A stretch of 64,000 nucleotides of DNA from Jiangella aurantiaca (GCF_004349105.1 NZ_SMLB01000006.1:155596-219595); one strand, 5' to 3'. Shown: positions 53,438 to 63,084, numbered from the stretch's first letter. Numbers and translations are program-made. The notes: generated by a model not told the origin, from the letters alone.

Positions 53438-54342
53438 GTGAAGCCAGCGGGGTTCACCTACCACCGGCCGGCCACCGTCGACGACGCCGTCGCGGTGCTG
53501 GCCGAGGTGGGCCCTGCCGGCAAGGTGCTGGCCGGCGGGCAGAGCCTGGTGCCGCTGCTGAACATGCGGCTGGCCGCGCCGGAGCACCTGGTCGACGTCA
53601 ACCGGCTCTCCGACCTCGCCTACGTGCGGGCCGACGGCGACGGCGTCACCGTCGGCGCGCTGGCCCGTCACGCCGACGTCGAGCGCGACGAGGCCGCGTA
53701 CGCCGTCCTGCCGCTGCTGCGCGACACGCTGCGGCACGTCGCCCACCCGACCATCCGCAACCGCGGCACGACGGTCGGCAGCATCGCGCACGCCGACCCG
53801 GCCGGCGAGCTCACCGCGGTGCTGGCGCTGCTGGCGGGGACGGTCACGCTCCGCTCGGCGGCCGGCGAGCGCACCGTCACCGCCGCCGACTTCTTCACCG
53901 GACCCATGTCCACCTGCGCCGGCGCGGCCGAGCTGGTCACGTCCGTGACGTTCCCGGTACCGGAGGGCCGTACCGGGACCGTCTGGACGGAGGTGGCCCG
54001 GCGGCACGGCGACTACGCCGTCTGCGGAACAGGAGTGGTGGTGACACTGGACGACGACCTGCGGGTCGCCGGTGCCAGAGCGGCGTACGTCTCGGTGGGG
54101 CCGGAGCCGGTGGTGCTCGACCTCACCGAGGCGGTCGCGGGGGAGATGCACGACGCCGCGGACTGGCCGGCGGCCGGACGCCTGGCCGCCGGCCGGCTGG
54201 ACCCCGACGACGACATCCACGCCACGGCCGCCTACCGCACGCGCCTGGCGGAGGTGCTGACGACGCGGGCGCTGCGCGAGGCGGCCGGCCGGGCGGCGGG
54301 AGCGACGACTGCGGCCCGCCGCGAGGCGTCAGGGGGCGATCA

Positions 54343-54346
<4 letters not shown>
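53438..54346 (+). CDS. Molybdenum hydroxylase FAD-binding subunit (CoxM/XdhB-like)
   Basis: A 302-residue protein from GTG 53438, after GAGAGAGGA. FAD motifs are KVLAGGQSLVPLLNMRL and TIRNRGTTVGSIAHADPAGEL. It passes electrons from the 2Fe-2S subunit to an acceptor. The C-terminal TTAARREASGGDQ is near-identical to the mrpA tail and derives from a 41-base repeat. The stop overlaps the 2Fe-2S gene start. Confidence 0.92.

Positions 54347-54348
<2 letters not shown>
54308..54348 (+). repeat. 41-base coding tail repeat, copy 2 (FAD subunit end/2Fe-2S start)
   Basis: 39 of 41 bases match 32320-32360; the two differences are TA versus CG near the stop. It encodes TAARREASGGDQ, the TGA stop and the overlapping GTG AGC start of the next gene. 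Confidence 0.9.
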
Positions 54349-54848
<500 letters not shown>

Positions 54849-54852
<4 letters not shown>

Positions 54853-57239
54853 CGACGAAGGCGTTCGGCGAGCCGATCGCGCGGCTGGAGGACCCGCGGC
54901 TGCTCACCGGACAGGGCCGGTTCCTCGACGACATCGGGCACCGCGCGCTGGCCGCGGCGTTCGTCCGCAGCCCACACGCGCACGCCCGCATCGCCGCCAT
55001 CGACGTCACCGACGCGGTCGGCGTCGACGGGCTGGTGGCGATCTACACCCACGACGACCTCGACGGCCGGGCCGGCGAGCCGCTGCCGCTGCTCATCCCG
55101 CACGAGGCGCTGACCCACGGCCGCACCGGGTACGCGCTGGCCAAGGACGAGGTCAACCACGTCGGCGAGCCGATCGTCATGGTCGTCGCCACCGACCGGT
55201 ACGTCGCCGAGGACGTCTGCGCCCGGATCCGGGTCGAGTACGAGTTCCTGCCGCCTGTGGTCGGCATCGAGGCGGCCCGTGCCGCGGAGCTGCTGGTACA
55301 CGACGACGTCCCCGGCAACGTCTCGGCCCACATGGTCCAGGAGAACGGCGACGTCGACGCCGCGTTGGCCGCCGCCCCGCACGTCCTCGAGCTGGACCTC
55401 GACATCGAGCGCAGCGCGTCCACCCCGCTGGAGGGGAAGGGCGTGCACGCGCGCTGGGACGCCGACGACGCCAGCCTGCGGGTGTACACGTCCACGCAGG
55501 CGTCGACGTCGGTGCGGGCGGCGCTGGCCGCGCGGCTGGAGCTGCCGCTGGACCGCGTGGAGGTCATAGCGCCCGACGTCGGCGGCGGCTTCGGCGTGAA
55601 GATCGTGCACCCGTGGCCGGAGGAGGTCATGGTCCCCTGGGCGGCGATCCGGCTCGGCCGCGAGGTCAAGTGGACCGAGGACCGCCGCGAACACTTCGTC
55701 GGCGCCACCCATGAGCGCGGCCAGTTGCAGCACGTCAAGGTCGGGTTCGACGACGACGGCCGGCTGCTCGGCCTCGACGTCACCGTCTGGCACGACAACG
55801 GCGCCTACACGCCGTACGGCATCATCGTCCCGATCGTCACGACGACGCAGCTGCTCGGGCCGTACAAGCCGGGCGCGTACCGGGCGGAGTTCTTCAGCCT
55901 CTACACCAACACCGTCACCGTGACGCCGTACCGCGGCGCCGGCCGGCCGCAAGGCTGCTTCGCGATGGAGCGCACGATGGACGCCATCGCGGCCTACCTC
56001 GGGTTGGACCGGACGGTGGTGCGCGAGCGCAACTTCATCCGGCCCGACGAGATGCCCTACGACCACGGGCTGATCTTCCAGGACGGCCGGCCGCTGATCT
56101 ACGACTCCGGCGACTACCCGGCAACGCTGGACAAGTTGAAGAAGCTGATCGGCTGGGAGGAGTTCGAGGCGTTCCGGGCCGAGGCGCGGGCGGCCGGGCG
56201 GCGGGTCGGCATCGGCATCGCCTGCTACGTCGAGGGCACCGGCGTCGGGCCCTACGAGGGCGGCTGGGTCAAGGTCGAGACCGACGGGACGGTGGTCGCG
56301 GCGACCGGACTGACCACTCAGGGCCAGGGTCACCGGACGGTGTTCGCGCAGGTCGTGGCCGAGGAGCTGGGCGTGCCCGTCGACCGTGTCACCGTCACGA
56401 CCGGGGACACCCGGCGGTTCGGCTACGCCGTCGGCACGTTCGCCTCACGGGCGGCCGTCATGAGCGGCAATGCGCTGGCGTCGGCCGCCCGCAAGGTGCG
56501 TCAGAAGGCGCTGCGGGTCGCCGGCGAGGCACTGGAGGCCGACCCGCGCGACCTCGAGATCGTCGACGGCGTGGTGCGGGTGATCGGGTCGCCGTCCGGG
56601 GCACCGGGCGGGAGCATCCCGCTGGCCACGGTCGCCGTCCTCGCCAACCCGCTGCGCTACGCGTTCGACCGCGAGGCCGAGCGGGCCACCCAGTTCGGCG
56701 GCCCGGTCGACATCTCCAAGCCGCCGGTGGCCGAGGGCGACTCGCCCGGGCTGGAGGACACCGGGTTCTACTCGCCGCCGCGGTCGACCTTCGCCAACGG
56801 CATGCACGCGGCCATCGTCGAGACCGACCCCGACACCGCCGAGATCAGCATCCTTCGCTACTGCGTCGTCCACGACTGCGGCACGCTGATCAACCCGCGC
56901 ATCGTCGAGGGCCAGATCCACGGCGGCGTCGCCCAGGGCGTCGGGGGAGCGCTGTACGAGCGGATGGTCTACGACGACGCCGGTCAGCTGCTGAACGCGT
57001 CGTTCATGGACTTCCTCATGCCGTACGCGACCGAGGTGCCGGTCATCGAGACCGACCACCTGGAGACGCCGTCGCCGCTGAACCCGCTCGGCATCAAGGG
57101 CGCGGGCGAGGCCGGCGTGATCCCCGGCTCCGCGGTGCTGGCGTCGGCGATCTCCGACGCCGAGGGGTTCGCGATCACCCGGATGCCGATCTCGCCGTCG
57201 GACCTGTACTCGCTCCGTCTGGAAAGGCAGCCGCGATGA
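54849..57239 (+). CDS. Molybdopterin-cytosine-dinucleotide hydroxylase large subunit (CoxL form II/XdhC-like fold)
   Basis: A 796-residue catalytic subunit. The active-site loop near 361 is PYRGAGRPQ, not the AYxCSFR of true aerobic CO dehydrogenase, so it belongs with form II or other xanthine oxidase-type hydroxylases. The catalytic Glu is about residue 754 in KGAGEAGVIPGSA. MCD-binding GGGFGVKIVH and TTQGQGHRTVFAQV are present. The neighbouring nucleobase permease suggests a purine or related N-heterocycle substrate, but the CoxG gene is typical of CODH-like clusters. Substrate uncertain. Confidence 0.92.
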
Positions 57240-57901
57240 AGGTGACCGGAACCGCCGTCCTGCACGCCCCGCGCGACGAGGTGTGGAAGGCGCTGAACGA
57301 CCCCGCCGTCCTGGTGCGGACCATCCCCGGCTGCCACCGGCTGGAGGAGGCCGGGCCGGACCGGTACAAGATGACGGTCACCGCCGGCGTCGGCTCGATC
57401 AAGGGCACCTACGCCGGTGACGTCGCACTGCACGACCAGCAGGAGCCGGCCTCGTTCGTCATGACGGCGTCCGGCGCCGGCGCGCCGGGCACGGTGAGCG
57501 CCGACGTCCGGGTGAGGTTGACGGAGGACGGCTCCGGGACCACGCGCCTGGACTACGACGCCGACGCCATCGTCGGCGGCATGATCGGCGGCGTCGGACA
57601 GCGGATGCTCGCCGGCGTCGCGAAGAAGACGGCGGGCGAGTTCTTCGCCGCGGTGGACGACGTGCTGACGGGCGCTGCTGCGGCTCCGGCCGCCGCGGTT
57701 CCGGAGCGGGCCGCGGGGAGCAGCGCGGAGCCGCAGGTGCCTGTCGCCAGCGCTCCCGGCGTGTACGAGGCGCCGCTTCCGGCGCGCGTCTCCGCCGCCG
57801 CACCCGCCGACTTCATGCGCGGCGTCCTGGTGGGCGCGGCGGTCGCCCTGGCCGGTGTCGCCCTCGGCGGCTGGCTGGCCGGCCGTTCCCGGCCTCGTTG
57901 A
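57236..57901 (+). CDS. CoxG-like SRPBCC protein with C-terminal membrane anchor
   Basis: A 221-residue protein. The N-terminal SRPBCC domain (MKVTGTAVLHAPRDEVWKALNDPAVLVRTIPGC) matches CoxG, which recruits CODH-like enzymes to the membrane. An Ala/Pro-rich linker and a C-terminal helix (GVLVGAAVALAGVALGGWLAG) provide the anchor. ATG 57236 overlaps the large subunit stop. Its stop codon TGA lies inside the left arm of inverted-repeat copy 3, so the element forms the gene's 3' end. Confidence 0.9.
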   Translation: MKVTGTAVLHAPRDEVWKALNDPAVLVRTIPGCHRLEEAGPDRYKMTVTAGVGSIKGTYAGDVALHDQQEPASFVMTASGAGAPGTVSADVRVRLTEDGSGTTRLDYDADAIVGGMIGGVGQRMLAGVAKKTAGEFFAAVDDVLTGAAAAPAAAVPERAAGSSAEPQVPVASAPGVYEAPLPARVSAAAPADFMRGVLVGAAVALAGVALGGWLAGRSRPR

Positions 57902-57968
57902 TCTTGGAGTAATGCGGCCATCTATCGGGCAAAGCGGACTGCAATGGCCGAACAACTCCAAGATCAAC
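57897..57968. repeat. GTTGATCTTGGAGT inverted-repeat element, copy 3
   Basis: The left arm starts GTTGATCTTGGAGTAATGCG and the right arm ends AACTCCAAGATCAAC; 26-base arms with three mismatches. GGCCATCTATCGG is shared with copy 2. It includes the CoxG stop codon and lies 58 bases before the nitrilase-family gene. Confidence 0.88.
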
Positions 57969-58026
57969 GTCGAGGGCCGGGTCGGGCCGGCGATACGCTG
58001 AACCAGGCCCATGAGGAGGTGGCGGC

Positions 58027-58923
58027 ATGCGAGCGTTCACCGTGGCCGCGGTCCAGGTGCGGCCGCTGGCCGAGCCGCTGACCGCGCAGAGCATCAAGGC
58101 GAACATCGAGCACGCGCTCGACTATGTCGAACGCTGCGCCGGCGACACCGGCGCGGAGCTGATCGTGCTGCCTGAGTCGGTGACCACCGGCTTTACCCCG
58201 GCGCTGCCGGCCGAGGAGCTGTGGGACCTGGTCACAGACCTGCCCGGCGCGCTGGCCGAGCCGTTCCAGGAGACCGCCCGCCGGCTCGGCGTCCACCTGG
58301 CTTGGGGGACGTACGAGCGCGGGGCCGACCGTGGCGTGGTGCACAACTCCGCGGTACTGGCCGGCCCGGACGGCGAGATCGCCGGCGTCTACCGCAAGAC
58401 GCATCCGTTCTGCACCGAACTGGCTTCGCGCGGCGGCTGGGTCACGCCCGGCGACGAGGTCTGCGTCGTCGACACCGGCCTCGGCCGCATCGGCATGATC
58501 ATCTGCTTCGACGGCGACTACCCGGAGCTGTCGCGGATCACCGCCGTCCGCGGCGCCGAGGTGATCCTGCGCCCGTCGGCGCTGCTGCGCTCGGCCGACC
58601 TGTGGGAGCTCACCAACCGGGCCCGCGCCTACGACAACCACGTCTTCGTGGTCGGCGCCAACGCGACCGGCGTCGACCCGGCCGGCGTGCTCTACTTCGG
58701 CAACTCGATGATCGTCACCCCGATCGCCGAGGTCGTCGCGCGGGCGGCCAGCCACGAGTGCTGGGTCTCCGCCCGGCTGGACCCGGACGCGGCGCTGCGT
58801 TCCCTCACGCCGGGGTCCAGCATCGAGCAGAGCTTCGACCACCTGGCGGATCGCAACCTGGAACTGATCCGGCGGCACACCGACGAGCTCACCCGCCCGG
58901 CTGCCAGCCCCTTCCGCCCATGA
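58027..58923 (+). CDS. Carbon-nitrogen hydrolase (nitrilase superfamily amidohydrolase)
   Basis: A 298-residue enzyme. The triad is Glu50 (VLPESVTTGF), Lys124 (YRKTHPF) and Cys160 (MIICFDGDYPE). The insertion pattern fits amidase or carbamoylase branches more than true nitrilases. The natural substrate may be a nitrogen heterocycle product from the adjacent oxidase, but this is inference. ATG 58027 follows GAGGAGGTGGCGGC. Confidence 0.92.
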   Translation: MRAFTVAAVQVRPLAEPLTAQSIKANIEHALDYVERCAGDTGAELIVLPESVTTGFTPALPAEELWDLVTDLPGALAEPFQETARRLGVHLAWGTYERGADRGVVHNSAVLAGPDGEIAGVYRKTHPFCTELASRGGWVTPGDEVCVVDTGLGRIGMIICFDGDYPELSRITAVRGAEVILRPSALLRSADLWELTNRARAYDNHVFVVGANATGVDPAGVLYFGNSMIVTPIAEVVARAASHECWVSARLDPDAALRSLTPGSSIEQSFDHLADRNLELIRRHTDELTRPAASPFRP

Positions 58924-58971
58924 GTCCGAGGATCTAGTGTGAGCTTCATCACATTTGATCTTGGGGGCATC

Positions 58972-59484
58972 ATGGAACTCCAGCCGAGCATCGGCGTGGG
59001 CGCCGGTGACCTGCAGCACGCCGTCCGTGCGGAAACAGCGCGCATCCTCAGGGAGACGAAGGGCGACGCGCTCGCCCAGAGCAAGCTCCTCCTCGGGCGG
59101 ATCCGCGACCTCGACCTGATCACCGAGGCCGAGGTCGACTCTCTCTACCGGCTGGCGGAGATCGAGCACGAGGCGGCGGCGGAGCGGACGGACGCGGGCC
59201 GGGCATACTTGGAATCGCGCGCCATCTACAACGACCTGCTCGCTCGCGGTGGGGCCAGCCCCGTCGCGCTCGTGCTGGCGTCGTCGTCGGTCGGCTCCTA
59301 CACGATCACCGGGAGCCCCGACCGCTCCGGCGGCGTCGTCTTCAAGAAGAACACCGGCGCCTGGGAGAGCCGGGGGCAGAAGATCGGTGCGCTCGTCGGC
59401 GCCAACTGGGGCCCGGCGGGTGCGGCGATCGGCGGCGCCATCGGTGGTGCCGTCGGCGCCGCCGTCGACGGGTGCCTCGACTGA
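58972..59484 (+). CDS. Unknown protein with C-terminal glycine zipper
   Basis: A 170-residue protein from ATG 58972, chosen for GGGGGC 5 bases upstream (a GTG at 58939 is in frame). The first 80 residues are helical and charged (DLQHAVRAETARILRETKGDALAQSKLLL). The C-terminal 30 residues (GALVGANWGPAGAAIGGAIGG, then AVGAAVDGC) are a strong glycine zipper, as in pore-forming or membrane-inserting proteins. No family recognised. A TTGATCTTGG string like the repeat arm sits just before the ATG. Confidence 0.65.
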   Translation: MELQPSIGVGAGDLQHAVRAETARILRETKGDALAQSKLLLGRIRDLDLITEAEVDSLYRLAEIEHEAAAERTDAGRAYLESRAIYNDLLARGGASPVALVLASSSVGSYTITGSPDRSGGVVFKKNTGAWESRGQKIGALVGANWGPAGAAIGGAIGGAVGAAVDGCLD

Positions 59485-59491
59485 CGCGCGA

Positions 59492-60301
59492 TCAGCCGCG
59501 CCGGACCGGCCAGACGATCTCGGTCTCGAGCTTGGCCGGGTCGCTCACCTGGGACGGGTCGTTGAGGTAGACGTCGTACGGTGCGCCGTTCGAGGTCAGG
59601 CCCTGGGCCTCGATCCACGCCTCGACCTCGCGGTAGGCGAGGCCCAGCTCCTCGTACGGGCCGACGTGGCGGGTGAGGGCGGCCAGCCCGCCGGGCGCCC
59701 GGCGGAGGCTGAATCCGTCCGGCGCCTCGGACACCCCGGCCACCGGCACGCACGCCTCGATCGTCCAGGCGTCGTCGGCCATGTCGAGGTAGACCATGCG
59801 CGGCGGACCGTCAGGCCGCCCGCCGGCCGCCGCGATGGCCTCGTAGAGCCGGTGGTAGGCGACGGCGCTGGTCTCTGAGAGCGAATCCGGCGTCGTCGGG
59901 TACGTGGTGCCGAGGACGTCGGCGGGCGCGGTGTCGCGGGTGGTGATCTGGTAGGCCATGACGGCTCCCTTCCGGATGAAGGTCTCGACACGGTTGAGCA
60001 TGTGCCGATGACGGTCGATGCGCCGTTCGAGCACCACGCGGTAGGCGTCGAGGAGGTCGCGGACGCGGTCCGGATCGGGCTCGGCCAGCACCTCCCTGAT
60101 CGACGCCAGCGGCATGTCGAGCGAGCGCAGGGTGGCGATGACCCGAGCCGTCGCCGCCTGGTCCGGCCTGTAGTACCGGTAGCCGGAGTCAGGGTCGACG
60201 TAGGCGGGGCGCAGCAGACCGGTCTCGTCGTAGATCCGCAGCGCCTTGATGCTCAGCCAGCACAGCCGGGAGAACCGGCCGATCGGCAGCAGCTCGTCCA
60301 T
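59492..60301 (-). CDS. MerR regulator with GyrI-like effector domain
   Basis: A 269-residue protein. The MerR DNA-binding domain at 1-75 has IGRFSRLCWLSIKALRIYDETGLLRPAYVDPDSGYRYY; a coiled coil follows (about 80-115). The C-terminal GyrI/AraC-effector-like domain is at about 118-268 (YQITTRDTAPADVLG to KLETEIVWPVRRG). ATG 60301 was preferred over GTG 60307 because AAAGGAGGT precedes it. This is the BmrR/TipA-like layout that binds hydrophobic cations or drugs. A 19-base-spaced promoter precedes it, so it probably activates itself. Confidence 0.9.
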   Translation of the reverse strand: MDELLPIGRFSRLCWLSIKALRIYDETGLLRPAYVDPDSGYRYYRPDQAATARVIATLRSLDMPLASIREVLAEPDPDRVRDLLDAYRVVLERRIDRHRHMLNRVETFIRKGAVMAYQITTRDTAPADVLGTTYPTTPDSLSETSAVAYHRLYEAIAAAGGRPDGPPRMVYLDMADDAWTIEACVPVAGVSEAPDGFSLRRAPGGLAALTRHVGPYEELGLAYREVEAWIEAQGLTSNGAPYDVYLNDPSQVSDPAKLETEIVWPVRRG

Positions 60302-60324
60302 CGCCACCTCCTTTCACCCTTCGG

Positions 60325-60355
60325 AGCCTGGAGTCTTCCCTTGGGGACGAGTCAA
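60325..60355 (-). promoter_or_regulatory. MerR-type promoter with 19-base spacer
   Basis: On the minus strand, TTGACT (60355-60350) and CAGGCT (60330-60325) are 19 bases apart. A central TCCC-CAA-GGGA dyad lies between them, the hallmark of MerR-activated promoters. It starts at the end of the F420-type oxidoreductase gene. Confidence 0.7.
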
Positions 60356-60359
60356 GCAC

Positions 60360-61259
60360 TCAGCGCAGCTTCGGCACGACCTCCAGCGCGAGCCGCTCGA
60401 ACCGGTCGACGTCGGCGGCCAGCGGCCAGCCGACGACGAACTCGGTGAAGCCGGCCGGCGCGTACCGGTCGACCAGCTCCTCCAGCGTCGCCGGCCCGGT
60501 GAGCGCGTCGGTGGCGGCCCACAGCAGCACCGACTTGCGGATCGCCGACGGGTCGCGGCCGGCCGCGGCGGCGAACTCGTCGACCCGGCGGCTCCAGTCG
60601 GTGGCGAGCGCGACGTTGTCGTCGAGGCTCGCGTCGGGGCGGCCATTGGTGTTCCACACGTCGGCCCGCTCGGCGGCCACCCGCAACACCGTCGGCGCCT
60701 GGCCGCCGACGATGAGCGGCGGGCGCGGCCGCTGCATGGCGGCCGGGTCGGTGGGCAGGTCGCGGACGGTGTACCAGTCGCCATCGAACGTGTACGGGCC
60801 GCCGTCGCGGCGCAGCACCTCGTCGAGGACCCGGACGTACTCGGGGTAGCGGGCGACCCGCTCCTTGACCGTCCACGGCGTCGTGCCGGTGGCGTGGTGG
60901 TCGGACTCCATGATGCCGGCGCCGATGCCCAGCTCCAGCCGGCCGCCGGACAGCTGGTCGACGGTGAGCGCCTCCTTCGCCAGCACAGCCGGCGGGCGCA
61001 GGATCGGGTTGCTCACCAGCGTGCCGACCCGGACGGTCGACGTCGTCAGCGCGGCCGCGGCGGTCATCGTCCAGCCGTCCAGCCAGGGCGGCTCGGTGGC
61101 GAAGATGTTGCCGATGTGGTCGGGAAGGAACAGCTGGTCGAAGCCGAGCTCCTCGACCCGGCGGAACCGGTCGAGCAGCGTGGGCGCGCCGGCGTCGGGC
61201 AGGACCAGGACGCCGAAACGGCGGGGGTGCGTCGTCATGTCCTCGATCGTCGGCGTCAC
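60360..61259 (-). CDS. LLM-class F420/flavin-dependent oxidoreductase
   Basis: A 299-residue luciferase-like barrel. It has VEELGFDQLFLPDHIGNIFATEPPWLDGW, ALTTSTVRVGTLVSNPILRPPAVLAKEALTVDQLSGGRLELGIGAG and PPLIVGGQAPTVLRVAAERADVW. The substrate is unknown. The start may be GTG 61259 or ATG 61238 (MTTHPRRF). It is divergent from the HxlR gene over repeated GTCAGTAC half-sites, so HxlR probably controls it. Confidence 0.9.
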   Translation of the reverse strand: MTPTIEDMTTHPRRFGVLVLPDAGAPTLLDRFRRVEELGFDQLFLPDHIGNIFATEPPWLDGWTMTAAAALTTSTVRVGTLVSNPILRPPAVLAKEALTVDQLSGGRLELGIGAGIMESDHHATGTTPWTVKERVARYPEYVRVLDEVLRRDGGPYTFDGDWYTVRDLPTDPAAMQRPRPPLIVGGQAPTVLRVAAERADVWNTNGRPDASLDDNVALATDWSRRVDEFAAAAGRDPSAIRKSVLLWAATDALTGPATLEELVDRYAPAGFTEFVVGWPLAADVDRFERLALEVVPKLR

Positions 61260-61275
61260 GCTTGCCGAAGATCAA

Positions 61276-61316
61276 GTACTGACTATATTGTCAGGTACTC
61301 ACGAAAAAGTCAGTAC
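61276..61316. promoter_or_regulatory. HxlR-type operator region
   Basis: GTACTGAC (61276-61283) and GTCAGTAC (61309-61316) are perfect inverted copies; GTCAGGTAC (61290-61298) is a third half-site with one extra base. They fill the 70-base divergent region between hxlR and the LLM oxidoreductase gene. Confidence 0.65.
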
Positions 61317-61329
61317 AGGAGCGTGCGCG

Positions 61330-61668
61330 ATGGCCCGGAACCGGCCTTACACCTGCGGACTCGACGCCGCCATCGACGTCGTCGGCGGCAAGTGGAAGGC
61401 GACCGTGTTGTGGATGCTGGAGGACCAGGGGCCGCTGCGCTTCGGCGAGCTGCGGCGGCAGATTCCGGCGGTCACCGAGAAGATGCTCATCCAGCAGTTG
61501 CGCGAACTGGAGGCCGACGGCTTGGTGCATCGCGAGGCGTACCATCAGGTGCCGCCGAAGGTCGAGTACTCGCTCACCGACTACGGCCGCACGCTCGAAG
61601 TGGCGTTGCGGCCGCTCGGTGAGTGGGGACACGCCAACATGGCCCGCATCGAGGCGACCCACGCCTGA
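61330..61668 (+). CDS. HxlR-family transcriptional regulator
   Basis: A 112-residue winged-helix protein. The signature IDVVGGKWKATVLWMLEDQGPLRFGELRRQIPAVTEKMLIQQLRELEADGLV is diagnostic. A Cys at position 9 (YTCGLDAAI) could sense electrophiles as in some HxlR proteins. ATG 61330 follows CAGGAGCGTGCGCG. It likely represses itself and the divergent F420-type oxidoreductase. Confidence 0.93.
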   Translation: MARNRPYTCGLDAAIDVVGGKWKATVLWMLEDQGPLRFGELRRQIPAVTEKMLIQQLRELEADGLVHREAYHQVPPKVEYSLTDYGRTLEVALRPLGEWGHANMARIEATHA

Positions 61669-61678
61669 CCGCCGGCGA

Positions 61679-62056
61679 TCACGCCATCCTCGTCCGGGCG
61701 TAGGCCGCCACGGCGTTGCGCTGATAGGCCGCCAGGCCGGGACTGATCTGGTCGAACAGTCGCCGCACCTGCTCGTCCTCGGCACAGAGCTGTCCGAGGC
61801 ACGTGAACAACTCGGCCGTCGTGAGTCCATACCGTGTCGCCATCTGGTGGTACCACTCGACCTCGTCCAGCACGGTGGGGTCGTCGGCACGGGTGTCCGC
61901 GACCATGAGCCCGGCCAGGCGGACCATCCGGTCGGCCAGGTCGCGCTCCTCAGCATCGAGACCTTCGGGCCAGTTCTGCCGGTCGCCGGTGTCGGCGAGC
62001 GGCGTGGCGAACCCATCCAGCAGGCGTTCGGGTCGATTGATCCCTGGCATCTCCAT
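61679..62056 (-). CDS. Unknown helical protein
   Basis: A 125-residue protein from ATG 62056, with GAGGAGG upstream. It is acidic and mostly helical (EERDLADRMVRLAGLMVADTRADDPTVLDEVEWYHQMATRYG). No signal peptide or membrane segment is seen and no family is recognised. It starts 32 bases after the CAP-ricin gene stop on the same strand, so cotranscription is likely and the two may work together. Confidence 0.7.
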   Translation of the reverse strand: MEMPGINRPERLLDGFATPLADTGDRQNWPEGLDAEERDLADRMVRLAGLMVADTRADDPTVLDEVEWYHQMATRYGLTTAELFTCLGQLCAEDEQVRRLFDQISPGLAAYQRNAVAAYARTRMA

Positions 62057-62088
62057 CGCGCCGCCTCCTCGTGACACGCCGATCCCGT

Positions 62089-62973
62089 TCAGTACTTCCA
62101 CCGCTGGTTCGCCCCGCCCCACCAGTCCCACTGCTGGATGGCGGCGCCGTCGGCCTCGGAGAAGCCCGCCACCTCGATGACCTTCCCGCTGTGCTTGGCG
62201 GTCAGCTTGACCTCGCCGAAGCCGTACACCTCGGGGAGGAACTTCTGGTTGTCGCCACCCCACCAGTCCCACTGGATGATGCGCGCGCCGTTGTCCGTCG
62301 ACAATCCGGCGACGTCGAGCACCTTGCCGCTGTGCTTCGCCCGGATTCGGACGTAGCCGCCGCCGACCGGATCCATGGACCAGAGTTGGTTCCAGCCGCC
62401 CCACCAGGTCCACTGCTGTGCCGGTGCACCGCTGGCCGTCGAGATGCCGGTGACGTCGATGACCTTGTTGTCGGTGTGCTTGGCGAACAGCGCCCGAGCC
62501 GGTGACCGGGCGAACGTCACGGCGTACACCCACTCGTCGGCGCTGCCGTTGTGGCTGGCCGAGAAGCCCATGTGGGTGTAGTCGGGGTCCTCGATGCGCT
62601 GGCGGTGCGGTGCGCTGACGTTGATCCACCAGTTGACCGGTGCGTCGCCGTTGAGCTGCGCACCGCCCCAGTAGAGGATCTCACCGGTACGCCCGTTCTC
62701 CGGCGCCCACCCGCCGGCCGCGGCCGCGTCGGTGATGCGCTTCTGGGCGGTGGTCTGGTTGTCCGAGCTCAGGTGCGCGTCCCGGTTGGGCGTCTGGTAG
62801 ATCCAGGGATTCGCCGCCATGTCGGAGGTATGGCGATTGGCCGCCTCGGACAGCCGCGCGTCCACGAACACCGGCAGACGGCCCAGTGCCGCCCGGTGCT
62901 GGTTGATGCGCTTCTGGATGCCGACCCCGGCCAGAGCGACACCACCGACGAGGTCGAAGATTCCCACAGGCAT
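62089..62973 (-). CDS. CAP-domain protein with C-terminal ricin B lectin domain
   Basis: A 294-residue protein from ATG 62973 after GGGGGAGGCGGACC. A short hydrophobic N-terminus (VGIFDLVGGVALAGVGI) lacks a basic n-region and signal cleavage site. Residues about 18-148 are a CAP/SCP-like domain (LSEAANRHTSDMAANPW, HRQRIEDPDYTHMGFSASH). Residues about 152-294 are a ricin-type beta-trefoil with three QW repeats (QQWTWWGG, IQWDWWGG, QQWDWWGG). CAP proteins are usually extracellular and the lectin suggests glycan binding. How it leaves the cell is unclear. Confidence 0.85.
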   Translation of the reverse strand: MPVGIFDLVGGVALAGVGIQKRINQHRAALGRLPVFVDARLSEAANRHTSDMAANPWIYQTPNRDAHLSSDNQTTAQKRITDAAAAGGWAPENGRTGEILYWGGAQLNGDAPVNWWINVSAPHRQRIEDPDYTHMGFSASHNGSADEWVYAVTFARSPARALFAKHTDNKVIDVTGISTASGAPAQQWTWWGGWNQLWSMDPVGGGYVRIRAKHSGKVLDVAGLSTDNGARIIQWDWWGGDNQKFLPEVYGFGEVKLTAKHSGKVIEVAGFSEADGAAIQQWDWWGGANQRWKY

Positions 62974-63084
62974 GGTCCGCCTCCCCCCAGGGCACAGGAC
63001 CCACACCGCGGACGCGCGAGTCGACGTCCCCCCAACGTTGATCGACTACGTTGTCGTCGAGCATCCTCCGGCCCCGAGACGCCG

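Noticed and set aside
58953..58965. TTGATCTTGG string before the glycine-zipper gene as a repeat copy
   Set aside because: Ten bases only, without the second arm; mentioned in the gene entry but not called as an element.
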